Notes under the pieces: model-generated
The model's input: the letters and a program-made list of their open reading frames with translations, nothing else
Databases searched by the model: none
Told to the model about the DNA's origin: nothing
Made by a program: the position numbers and the translations under genes
Assembly (NCBI GenBank): GCA_002937505.1
Contig: PTJY01000005.1
Span: forward strand, 62,001 to 126,000
Reading direction: 5' to 3'
Length of the DNA: 64,000 bases
Source: Alphaproteobacteria bacterium MarineAlpha12_Bin1
GTDB taxonomy: Bacteria; Pseudomonadota; Alphaproteobacteria; UBA6615
Shown: positions 25,418 through 33,762 of the stretch, in pieces
How positions within the stretch are numbered: position 1 is the first letter of the stretch
How the letters are laid out: every line of letters begins with the position of its first letter

Positions 25418-27514
25418 ATGTCTGAAGTAGTCGGTTTTGAATTACGTGGCCGGAACGCCATTATAACAATAGACAATCCGCCGGTTAATGCACTTAGTTT
25501 AGGTGTTAGACAAGGTCTCATGGAGCGAGTAGATCGTGCAGCTATGGATAGTGAGGTCTTGGCAATAATATTAATAGGGCTTGGACGAACATTTCCGGCA
25601 GGGGCTGATATTCGTGAATTCGATAAACCTGTTGAGGAACCACATCTGCTTTCAATAATTGATCACTTCGATTCCATCAAGAAGCCTATAATCGCAGCAA
25701 TTCACGGTACGGCTCTGGGAGGGGGGTTGGAGTTAGCTCTTGGCTGTCATTTTCGCGTTTCCCTATCCACTGCTAGGTTTGGAACTCCTGAAGTTAAGTT
25801 GGGTATTTTTCCAGGAGCAGCCGGGACACAGAGGTTACCAAGAGTTATAGGGCTTGATCGTTCATTGGAATTAATAGTTTTGGGTGAGCCCATAGACGCC
25901 AGAACAGCCTTTGAGTATGGACTTATTGATAAGCTTGTTGAAGGAGACTTACTTGAAGGGGCAATCATTTTTACCAGAAATGTTTTAAATGAGAAACTTG
26001 CAATTCAAACCTCTAGTGAACCTCGAGAGGGTATTGGTTCTCCGGAAGACTTCCAAGAGGTCATTCAGAAGTATAGAGATATAGCTTCAAAGAAAATGAG
26101 AGGGCAGGAATCTCCCCACGAAGCTATTGAAAGTGTTATTGATGGACTAAAACTGCCCTACGATCAGGCGGTTAAAGCTGATAGAAAGCGTTTTCCTCGG
26201 TGTAAAGATAGTGATCAATCCAGGGCCCTTAGGTATTCTTTTTTTGCTGAAAGAGAGGCGTCGAAAATACCCGGTGTTAGTAAAGAAATAACCCCTCGCG
26301 AGATCAAAAAAGGTGCAGTGATTGGGGCTGGAACAATGGGAGGGGGAATACTGATGTGTTTTGCAGATGCTGGTATTCCTGTATTAGCTATAGAAAGTTC
26401 TTCTGAGGCCCTTGAAACGGGAATGGAAACAATTTCTAAAAATTATCAACGGATGGTTGAAAGGGGTCGTATAACAGAAACTGAAAAAGCTAATCGCATA
26501 TCCCTTATTTCAACTAGTTTGAATTTCAACGATTTGTCTGATGCTGATTTAATTATAGAGGCTGCATTTGAAGATCTTGAATTAAAGAAAGAAATATTTT
26601 CTAAATTAAATGAGATTGCAAAAAGTGGTGCGATATTAGCCACAAATACCTCATATATGGATATCAATCAGATTGCCGCTGTTACACAGAGAGCAGAAGA
26701 TATAATAGGGCTCCATTTTTTTGTGCCAGCAAATGTAATGAAAATGTTAGAAGTTGTACGCACATCCTCCTCCTCACCAGAGGCCCTAGCAACAGGTATG
26801 CAGTTAGCCAAACAATTTAAAAAAGTGGGAGGAGTTGCTGGGGTAAGTCATGGGTTCGTTGCTAATCGAAGCCGTGCTCCATTAGTAAGGGAGGCACAGT
26901 TTTTAGTTGAGGAGGGGGCTAGTCCAGCTCAAATAGATGCTGTGCTTAGAGATTTTGGTTTGCCAATGGGGGTTTTGGCAGTAAGTGATATGTCTGGTTT
27001 AGATGTTAGCTGGCGCATGAGAAAATCTTTAGCTCATTTAAGAGATTCTGAGGAGAGGTATCCTCATTTAGCCGATAGGCTATGCGAAATGGGACGTTTT
27101 GGACGAAAAGCGGGATATGGTTATTACAGCTACAGTGAAGGGGGGAATTTGCCGATACCCGACCCTGAAGTAGAAGAAATTGCCTTAAAAGTGGCTGAAG
27201 AGAATGGAATAGAAAGACGTAAAATTAATGATGCTGAGATACTGGATCGTTGTTTATATGCAGCTGTGAACGAAGGTTCAAAAATCGTCGAGGAAGGAAT
27301 AGCCTATAGAGCAAGTGATATTGATATAATGTGGCAGTATGGTTTTGGCTTTCCGCGTTGGAGAGGAGGCATAATGTACCATGCTGATATTATAGGGCTG
27401 TCGGAGGTTCTAGACCGTATAGAGGAATTCCATGAGATTCATGGCAAGTTATGGCAACCGTCTGCCTTGTTAAAAGAGCTTGCCCAATCAGGCGGCTCTT
27501 TTACTCAAAAGTAA
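25418..27514 (+). CDS. Bifunctional enoyl-CoA hydratase/3-hydroxyacyl-CoA dehydrogenase (MFE1/FadB-like), copy 2
   Basis: Paralogue of the protein at 18220-20352 with the same domain order in 698 residues. Crotonase domain has GGGLELALGCHFRV and GTPEVKLG with both glutamates; the dehydrogenase domain has VIGAGTMGGGILMCFADAG and catalytic LHFFVPANVMKMLEVV. Conserved C-terminal AVNEGSKIVEEGIA and GFGFPRWRGGIM. Ribosome site AAGGAGA precedes the ATG. Likely acts on a different acyl-CoA from copy 1. The quinone oxidoreductase follows 7 bases later. Confidence 0.94.
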   Translation: MSEVVGFELRGRNAIITIDNPPVNALSLGVRQGLMERVDRAAMDSEVLAIILIGLGRTFPAGADIREFDKPVEEPHLLSIIDHFDSIKKPIIAAIHGTALGGGLELALGCHFRVSLSTARFGTPEVKLGIFPGAAGTQRLPRVIGLDRSLELIVLGEPIDARTAFEYGLIDKLVEGDLLEGAIIFTRNVLNEKLAIQTSSEPREGIGSPEDFQEVIQKYRDIASKKMRGQESPHEAIESVIDGLKLPYDQAVKADRKRFPRCKDSDQSRALRYSFFAEREASKIPGVSKEITPREIKKGAVIGAGTMGGGILMCFADAGIPVLAIESSSEALETGMETISKNYQRMVERGRITETEKANRISLISTSLNFNDLSDADLIIEAAFEDLELKKEIFSKLNEIAKSGAILATNTSYMDINQIAAVTQRAEDIIGLHFFVPANVMKMLEVVRTSSSSPEALATGMQLAKQFKKVGGVAGVSHGFVANRSRAPLVREAQFLVEEGASPAQIDAVLRDFGLPMGVLAVSDMSGLDVSWRMRKSLAHLRDSEERYPHLADRLCEMGRFGRKAGYGYYSYSEGGNLPIPDPEVEEIALKVAEENGIERRKINDAEILDRCLYAAVNEGSKIVEEGIAYRASDIDIMWQYGFGFPRWRGGIMYHADIIGLSEVLDRIEEFHEIHGKLWQPSALLKELAQSGGSFTQK

Positions 27515-27521
27515 AATAGCA

Positions 27522-28505
27522 ATGCATAAAGTTATCAGATGCCATAAGTATGGAGAGCCCAACGTCTTACAAATAGATGAACTGGAATCACGTGTTCCTG
27601 GACCAGAAGAAATAAGGGTTAGACTACACGCATGTTCTGTTAATTTTCCCGATATTTTGTCTTGTGCGGGAACTTATCAAGATAAGCCAGCGTTTCCATT
27701 TAGTCCCGGTAGAGAGTCTGCAGGGGAAATTATTGAATGTGGAAATTCTGTGAAAAATTTTGTTCTTGGCGACCGAGTGATGTTGTGGTGTGGTTCAGAA
27801 TATGATGGTTATGCAGAAGAGATAACCCTGCCAGCTTCAAGAGCCTTTCCGGTACCCCCAGGAATGGATTATGTGCAGGCTGCAGGATTTATGCTTGTCT
27901 ATGGAACAGCATGGCATGGTTTAATGGATTGTGGAAACCTAGTTTCAGGTGAAACTGTAGTTGTTCATGGAGCTTCTGGTGGTGTGGGCTTGGCGGCGGT
28001 TCAATTGGCTAAGGCAATGGGCGCTATTGTTATAGCTAGCGCAGGCAGCGACGAAAAATTGAAGATTGTTTCATCGCAGGGGGCAGATCACCTAATAAAT
28101 TATAATACTGAAGATACCCGTCAGCGTATGAAAGACTTAACAGAAGGCAAAGGAGCGAATATTGTCTTTGATACTGTTGGAGGAAAAGTCTTTAATGCTT
28201 CTCTGAGCGCTATTGCAAAAGAAGGTCGAATTTTAATCGTAGGCTTTACGAGTGGTGAACATTCAAAAGCTCCTACAAATATTATATTAGTAAAATGGGC
28301 GTCATTAATATCTGTGCGTTTTGGACAATTCTCTCGAATATACCCAGAGCGCACTCGTAAAAACCATGATAATCTGATTACACTCTATGAAGCGGGTCAA
28401 TTGAACCCATATGTGGGAAAGACCTATAAGCTGGTTGATGCGGTAGATGCTCTAGATGCCTTAAAATCTCGACAAATTACTGGAAAAGTAATTCTGGTAA
28501 TATAG
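27522..28505 (+). CDS. NADPH:quinone oxidoreductase family (MDR, zinc-free)
   Basis: Medium-chain reductase of the QOR/enoyl-reductase branch, 327 residues. N-terminal GroES-like domain (RVRLHACSVNFPDILSCAG, FPFSPGRESAGEI) without zinc-binding cysteines; Rossmann domain begins at VVHGASGGVGLAAVQLAKAMG. Likely NADPH-dependent reduction of an enone or enoyl-CoA. ATG at 27522, just after the FadB stop, is chosen; an in-frame start at 27480 would run back into that gene. Probably cotranscribed with FadB copy 2. Confidence 0.9.
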   Translation: MHKVIRCHKYGEPNVLQIDELESRVPGPEEIRVRLHACSVNFPDILSCAGTYQDKPAFPFSPGRESAGEIIECGNSVKNFVLGDRVMLWCGSEYDGYAEEITLPASRAFPVPPGMDYVQAAGFMLVYGTAWHGLMDCGNLVSGETVVVHGASGGVGLAAVQLAKAMGAIVIASAGSDEKLKIVSSQGADHLINYNTEDTRQRMKDLTEGKGANIVFDTVGGKVFNASLSAIAKEGRILIVGFTSGEHSKAPTNIILVKWASLISVRFGQFSRIYPERTRKNHDNLITLYEAGQLNPYVGKTYKLVDAVDALDALKSRQITGKVILVI

Positions 28506-28637
28506 GCGAGAGTACCTTTGTGTTAAAAAACCTACTTTATAAGCTATTTTTTATAAATCCTGTGCTAATGTTTATTGTTAGCTGATAAAATAGAAGACCT
28601 ATAATTATTCTAAAAACTTTAGGGAGAAGTAAGGTTC

Positions 28638-29639
28638 ATGATTAATGTAGCTGTAGTTGGCTTGGGATGGTGGGGTAAGCACGTCTGTAACGCCCTCCAT
28701 GCTAATAGTAGTAGTTTGAAAGTAGTTCGAGGGGTTGAAATTAATTTGGATGCAGTCAAAGATTTAGCCTCGAATATCGGATTTGAACTATCAAAAAATT
28801 ATGAAGATGCTCTGATGGATGAAAATGTTGAGGGGGTTATCTTGACCACTCCTCACTCTACTCATGAGGAACTAGTTCTAAAAGCAGTTGAGGCAGGTAA
28901 ACAGGTTTTTTGCGAGAAACCTCTTTCGTTAACAGCGTCTAGTGCAAAAAAAATGGTGAAAGCATGTAGTGATTCAGGTCTTATTCTTGGATTGGGGCAC
29001 GAACGCCGTTTTGAGCCTGCCATGGAAGAGTTGGCTCGTATGGTAAAAGGTGGAGAGTTGGGCACAATTTTACATGTTGAAGGGCACTATTCTCATGATA
29101 AATTTGCCCCACTTGCCTCAAATAACTGGCGTGGTTCGAAGATCGATGCACCAGCTGCAGGATGGACAGGTATGGGAGTTCACTTAACAGACATGCTAAT
29201 CAGCATGCTGGGGCCAATCAAAGAAATCCGTGCAATTTGTGAAAAGCGTGTACTAGATTTGCCTAGTGGAGATGTTGTTAGCACGCAGTTTTCATTTGGT
29301 GACGGCACGACAGGAACCATTAATGTAGTATCAGCAACACCTTTTTATGGACGTTTTGCCGTCTATGGAGAACAAGGATGGGTAGATATACAGGAAATGG
29401 CTCATCCAGAGGATGTTGGACCCACACATATGACGATTTGCGACAAATCTGGTAAGCGTGATCTTAAAGTTTTTGAATTTACTGATACGGTCACAAAAAA
29501 TTTTGATCATTGGGCTGATGCTGTTCAGGGAAAAGTAAACTACCGGTTTAGTGATACAGAAAGGATTTCTAATGTTGCTGTTCTTGAAGCGTTAGCCAAA
29601 TCAACTTTAACGGGTAATGCTGAGTTGGTAGATAATTAG
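28638..29639 (+). CDS. Gfo/Idh/MocA-family oxidoreductase
   Basis: NAD(P)-dependent dehydrogenase acting on sugars, inositols or related polyols. Rossmann motif VAVVGLGWWGKHV at the N-terminus; the family signature CEKPLSLTASSAKKMV (the EKP motif) lies near residue 95, and the C-terminal alpha/beta domain includes GLGHERRFEPAMEELARMV and GMGVHLTDMLISMLG. Length 333 residues is normal. Ribosome site AGGGAG precedes the ATG. First gene of the plus-strand group leading to the M24 hydrolase and the PEP-kinase/Tm-1/flavoprotein genes. Confidence 0.9.
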   Translation: MINVAVVGLGWWGKHVCNALHANSSSLKVVRGVEINLDAVKDLASNIGFELSKNYEDALMDENVEGVILTTPHSTHEELVLKAVEAGKQVFCEKPLSLTASSAKKMVKACSDSGLILGLGHERRFEPAMEELARMVKGGELGTILHVEGHYSHDKFAPLASNNWRGSKIDAPAAGWTGMGVHLTDMLISMLGPIKEIRAICEKRVLDLPSGDVVSTQFSFGDGTTGTINVVSATPFYGRFAVYGEQGWVDIQEMAHPEDVGPTHMTICDKSGKRDLKVFEFTDTVTKNFDHWADAVQGKVNYRFSDTERISNVAVLEALAKSTLTGNAELVDN

Positions 29640-29783
29640 CAGCCAATTGATATATTTAAATTTATAAAGATCTATTATTTTCCGATGAATTCAGTCATAA
29701 TTTTTACTGTTTTCTGATTTATGTTTAAATTATTCTAGAGTATATATTAAAGTATTAGACAATAAGAATGCAGGAGAATTTTT

Positions 29784-31043
29784 ATGCGATATGGTAGCGC
29801 GAATTTCGGGATAACAGGAGTTGACTGGCAGCAACGTATCAATTTTGAGCGGATGAGAACTTATCGTCTTGAACGTGCGCGTGATATGATGAAAAAAGCA
29901 GGTCTAGGGGCTATGCTTTGCCTATATGATGAAAATGTGCGTTATATCACTGGTACGCTAACTCCTGGCTGGAACCGTCTAAAACCAGGTTTAAGGTATG
30001 CTCTTTTATGTGGCGACGGGCAACCAGTTCTATTCGAACAAGGGGATATTGGTGCTCAGGTAGAACGCCATGCTCCATGGATTCCACCCGAGAATATTAG
30101 GTATTCATATGCCTGGATTAAAGGAGCAGCTGGGCCTGCCTCAACTCAACAGGTAACAAAGTTCACCAATGCAATACAGGAAGAGATGAAACGTCATGGC
30201 GTTGCTGGAGAAAAACTTGGTGTAGACTTTATTGATCTAAATATGATCAACCACTTTAACGATGTAGGCATCGAATGGGTTGATGGTATGTCTCCAATGA
30301 TGGATGCCCGAGCGGTAAAGAATGTGGATGAACAAGAATGTTCTCGTATAGTTGGGGCGATTGGCGATGCGGCACACTGGGAATGCATGAAATTTCTTAA
30401 ACCAGGGATAACTGAAAATCAGGTGACTGCTCACATTATGAAGTTTTTATATGATATTCCTGGCATGGAAGACGTTGAAGATGTGATTGTTTCTTCCGGG
30501 CCTAATACTTGGCCAAACTGGAGAAATTTTGGTGATAGAATAATACAACCAGGCGATATCGTCTTTATGGACTTAGCTGCTTTAACTTGGAATGGTTATA
30601 AGTCTTGCTATTATAGAACTTATTGCGTTGGACGAGAGCCGACCCAAGAGATGAAAGATGTTTATTCGGAGGCTCTGGGTTGGTTATACGACTCTATTGA
30701 AGCAGTCAAAGCAGGAACAACTACCAGAGAGATAGCTCTTAAGTGGCCATCTGCTAAAGAGACTTGGGGGTATGAGGAAGAAGATCAAGCCGCTGCTAAT
30801 TTATGGGGTCATGGCCTTGGTTTAGCCCAGTACGATCCTCCAGTGATTTCTCGTATTTGGTCTCTTGATCATCCAATTGAAATCAAGCCTGGAATGGTTT
30901 TTGCCTTAGAAACACAGCATGGTATTCCGTTTAAATTTGGTGTTCGAATAGAGGAGATGCTGATTGTTCATGAAGATGAAACCGAGATTATAACAAACTT
31001 CCCGGTTAATCAGATTACTGTTGTAGATCCAATGTCTCATTAG
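29784..31043 (+). CDS. M24-family (pita-bread) hydrolase with altered metal site
   Basis: Creatinase/aminopeptidase-P fold protein of 419 residues: N-terminal creatinase-like domain followed by the pita-bread domain. Expected metal ligands are Asp263 (FMDLAALTWNGY), His343 (WGHGLGLAQ), Glu376 (ALETQHG) and Glu390 (VRIEEMLIV). The second Asp of the metal pair, in the usual SDxxRT pattern, is Cys275 (KSCYYRTYCVG). The family includes peptidases, creatinase, ectoine hydrolase and the DMSP lyase DddP, so substrate is open; the Cys argues against ordinary dimetal peptidase activity. Ribosome site CAGGAG before the ATG. Confidence 0.88.
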   Translation: MRYGSANFGITGVDWQQRINFERMRTYRLERARDMMKKAGLGAMLCLYDENVRYITGTLTPGWNRLKPGLRYALLCGDGQPVLFEQGDIGAQVERHAPWIPPENIRYSYAWIKGAAGPASTQQVTKFTNAIQEEMKRHGVAGEKLGVDFIDLNMINHFNDVGIEWVDGMSPMMDARAVKNVDEQECSRIVGAIGDAAHWECMKFLKPGITENQVTAHIMKFLYDIPGMEDVEDVIVSSGPNTWPNWRNFGDRIIQPGDIVFMDLAALTWNGYKSCYYRTYCVGREPTQEMKDVYSEALGWLYDSIEAVKAGTTTREIALKWPSAKETWGYEEEDQAAANLWGHGLGLAQYDPPVISRIWSLDHPIEIKPGMVFALETQHGIPFKFGVRIEEMLIVHEDETEIITNFPVNQITVVDPMSH

Positions 31044-31074
31044 ATCTGCTTAAATTTGTTTAAAAAGCAAATAA

Positions 31075-31103
31075 AACGGCCGGGCGAGAATCGTCCGGCC
31101 GTT
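31075..31103 (+). terminator. Strong 13-bp hairpin between M24 gene and PEP-kinase gene
   Basis: Arms AACGGCCGGGCGA (31075-31087) and TCGTCCGGCCGTT (31091-31103) pair over 13 bp with a single G-T wobble and a GAA loop. It lies 31 bases past the M24 stop and 24 bases before the next ATG. The following bases are TCATATTA, so the U-tract is poor for a classical terminator on the plus strand; on the minus strand the flanking run is TTTTATTTGC. It may be a weak or bidirectional terminator, or an mRNA-stabilising/processing hairpin. Confidence 0.6.
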
Positions 31104-31127
31104 CATATTAGATAGTTGTGAGAAGTG

Positions 31128-32456
31128 ATGACAAAATTTGTTGTAAATCTATCAGACCTGGAGGCAGCGGACCCAAATCGTTTTGGCCCAAAAGCGGCCA
31201 ATCAGGCTTCTTTGGAGCATGCTGGTTTACCAACGCCTGGTGGCTTTTGTTTGGGGGCTGACGCTTATAACCATCAGATTAAATTTTTGAATCTTGAGGA
31301 CGCAGCCACAAAAGCAGTCACTTTGCCATTTATGGAATCAAGAAGTCACGTTGCTGATGTTCGTATAGGGCTATTTTCTAAACCAATAGCTCCTGAAATA
31401 AAATCGGAGTTAATAGAAGCCTACAATCAACTAGTCTCTGCATCTGATTGCCGAATAGCCGTAAGATCATCTTCTTTAATGGAGGATACTGAGGGTTCAT
31501 CATTTGCAGGACAGTTTCAGACATTTCTTGGTATAGATAACGAAGATGATTTTCTTACCGCGTTGAGAGCTTGTTGGGGAGCCCTGTGGTCTCCTAGGGC
31601 TATGAGATATATGGACGATAAAAACATCAGTGCTATCGACACTGCTATGGCAGTTTTGGTCCAGCCATTGGTAGAAGCGAATGCCTCGGGTGGGGGACTT
31701 AGTCAAAAAGCGGATGGAGGTATGTCAATTAGTGCCACTTGGGGATTGGGAGAAGCTTTGGCACAAGGAGAAGTGGTACCTGATCGCTATGATCTTTCTT
31801 CTGAGGGGGAAATTCTTGAAATTGTTGGAGGTCAGGAGTTTCAACACAGTGTCTACTGTAACGTTCACGGTATGCCAAATAATCAAGCCCACCCAAGATC
31901 TCATGACCATCAAATTGAGCATGAAAACAAAAAATCTAAAGTTCGCTGTCTTACAAAGCAGCAAATTGTTGAAATCGCAGGTTATATGAAAACCGCAGAG
32001 AAGATGATGGGACAGGCAGTAGAAGTAGAATGGGCCGCAGGTGATAAAGGTATTAAAATGTTGCAGGCGAGGCCATTACATGTCCGGGAGATTAATATCC
32101 CGGATGAAATTTGGAAAGGTAAACCCTCGATGAGGGGGCATCCTGGTGGAATAGGCTGGGCATCGGGTAGGGCGTGTATCATAAGCTGTGAGTGTGAAGT
32201 TTCACGCATTAACCCTGGAGACGTTTTAGTTACCAAGGTTGCTGGCCCTGCTTTGGCCAGTGTTTTGCCTAGAGTTTCTGGAATAATAGCCGAATTAGGT
32301 GGTAGTACTTCTCATCTTGCGTCATTGGGTCGTGAAAGAGGGATTCCAATGGTCTTAGGTGTACAAAACGCGACACAAAAGATTATAGATGGATCTATGG
32401 TGGCTGTGGATGGTGTTTCAGGGGAAGTACGATGGGTTCCGCCTACTGCCGGGTAA
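31128..32456 (+). CDS. Compact PEP-synthase-like protein: ATP-binding domain plus phosphohistidine domain
   Basis: A 442-residue protein with the ATP-binding domain of PEP synthase/PPDK (residues 1-315: KAANQASLEHAGLPTPGGF, IAVRSSSLMEDTEGSSFAG, GLGEALAQGEVVPDRYDL and E-WAAGDKGIKMLQARPL) joined directly to the mobile swivelling domain with catalytic His396 in GGSTSHLASLGRERGIPM. The PEP/pyruvate TIM barrel of PEP synthase, and the middle domain of rifampicin phosphotransferase, are both absent. It could pass a phosphoryl group to a partner-bound substrate. ATG at 31128 follows a GTG by one codon; GAGAAG precedes. Cotranscribed with the Tm-1-like and flavoprotein genes. Confidence 0.88.
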   Translation: MTKFVVNLSDLEAADPNRFGPKAANQASLEHAGLPTPGGFCLGADAYNHQIKFLNLEDAATKAVTLPFMESRSHVADVRIGLFSKPIAPEIKSELIEAYNQLVSASDCRIAVRSSSLMEDTEGSSFAGQFQTFLGIDNEDDFLTALRACWGALWSPRAMRYMDDKNISAIDTAMAVLVQPLVEANASGGGLSQKADGGMSISATWGLGEALAQGEVVPDRYDLSSEGEILEIVGGQEFQHSVYCNVHGMPNNQAHPRSHDHQIEHENKKSKVRCLTKQQIVEIAGYMKTAEKMMGQAVEVEWAAGDKGIKMLQARPLHVREINIPDEIWKGKPSMRGHPGGIGWASGRACIISCECEVSRINPGDVLVTKVAGPALASVLPRVSGIIAELGGSTSHLASLGRERGIPMVLGVQNATQKIIDGSMVAVDGVSGEVRWVPPTAG

Positions 32457-32495
32457 ACTATTTTTTAACTTAATTATCCCTCGAGGTATTGGAGT

Positions 32496-33737
32496 GTGTC
32501 AGAAAAAAAAGTAGTTGTCTTAGCTACACTGGATAGTAAACCTGATGAGGCTAAATATGTTAGCTCTGTATTAGAGCGAGCCGGCGTGATCCCCTATATA
32601 TGTGACCTATCGCTACGCCCTCATGATATAGATGGTGCTGTTTGCAATGGTAATGATTTTGCTCAAGCCGTTGGTTCTTCCTGGGATGAATTAGCAGATA
32701 TGGATAGGAACCAAGCTGCAGAGTTTATGGTTAAAGGCGCTTCCGTCATACTTAAGAAATGGCTTGAAAATAATAAATTTTCCGGAATTATCGGTTTGGG
32801 TGGAGCAAATGGTACGTCGATGAGCTGCGCAATAATGCGCTCTCTTCCAACGTTAATGCCTAAAGTGATGGTTAGTGCTGTTGCAGCAACAGGAGCGGTT
32901 CAATGGTATGTAGCCGAGAGTAATATTGCAATGTTTCCGTCAATTGGTGATTTTACACTAAACCGTATTACTCGGGGTGTTTTGGATAACGCTGGAAAGG
33001 CCTTAGCAGGAATGGTAATGGTCCATGAGACAGCGGATGAAGCATCCAATGATAGCATACCACTAATCGGCATTTCTTCTTTTGGGGGAACTGCAGGCTG
33101 TGTTAATCGATTAACAGAATCCCTTATGAGTCTAGGTTATGAAGTTATTCATTTTCATGCTTCAGGACCGGGCGGTAAAGCGCTGGAGTCATTAGCACGA
33201 CAGAAAGATTTATCAGCGGTCTTAGATATAACCACACATGAGATAACAGATTACCTTGTTGAAGGAGTTTATAGTGCTGGAGAATCCCGGTTTACTGCAG
33301 CTAGTGAGGTTGGCTTGCCACAAATAGTTGTACCCGGGGCAATTGACCACTCTAATTTCTGGGTTAATGAGGTGCCTGATAAATATTCTGATAGAGAGTT
33401 TTTTCAATATAATGCTCAGAATATTTTAATGCGGACTAATTCCGAAGAATTCGAGGCAATTGGTGATTTGATGGCCGATCGTTTAAACCAATCAAAGGCT
33501 CCATTCGTTGTGCTTATACCTAGTCTTGGTTTTAGTGAGCACACAAAACGTAAAACTTATGATCTTAAGGGAAATGAATACGGTTTTTGGTTAAAGCCAG
33601 AAATTGATGGGGTGTTTACTACTGCTCTTAAAAAGAAATTAAATAAAGGTAGAGTAGTGGAGCTCGATCTGCATATTAATGATCCCAAATTCGCTGATAA
33701 TTGTTTAAGTTGTTTTTTAGAATTAATGAAAAAGTAA
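32496..33737 (+). CDS. Tm-1-like ATP-binding protein (UPF0261)
   Basis: Homologue of the N-terminal ATP-binding half of tomato Tm-1; bacterial members have no proven reaction. Seen: VVLATLDSKPDEAKYVSSVL (N-terminal Rossmann-like half), GIIGLGGANGTSMSCAIMRSLP, GISSFGGTAGCVNRLTESL, HASGPGGKALESLA, and the C-terminal LPQIVVPGAIDHSNFW. Length 413 residues matches a single UPF0261 unit. In many bacteria this gene is next to a PEP-hydrolase-like TIM-barrel gene (the C-terminal half of Tm-1); that partner is not present here. GTG start at 32496 with GAGG upstream. Confidence 0.9.
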   Translation: MSEKKVVVLATLDSKPDEAKYVSSVLERAGVIPYICDLSLRPHDIDGAVCNGNDFAQAVGSSWDELADMDRNQAAEFMVKGASVILKKWLENNKFSGIIGLGGANGTSMSCAIMRSLPTLMPKVMVSAVAATGAVQWYVAESNIAMFPSIGDFTLNRITRGVLDNAGKALAGMVMVHETADEASNDSIPLIGISSFGGTAGCVNRLTESLMSLGYEVIHFHASGPGGKALESLARQKDLSAVLDITTHEITDYLVEGVYSAGESRFTAASEVGLPQIVVPGAIDHSNFWVNEVPDKYSDREFFQYNAQNILMRTNSEEFEAIGDLMADRLNQSKAPFVVLIPSLGFSEHTKRKTYDLKGNEYGFWLKPEIDGVFTTALKKKLNKGRVVELDLHINDPKFADNCLSCFLELMKK

Positions 33738-33762
33738 TTTTTGGAAGCCAGAGGGGGTTATT

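Noticed and set aside
28530-28560. Terminator after the quinone oxidoreductase
   Set aside because: TTTATAA/TTATAAA can pair, but the stem is all A-T and has no stable core.
29784-31043. DMSP lyase DddP
   Set aside because: Both are M24-fold, but the N-terminal region and metal-site sequence do not follow DddP, and Cys275 replaces an Asp that DddP retains.
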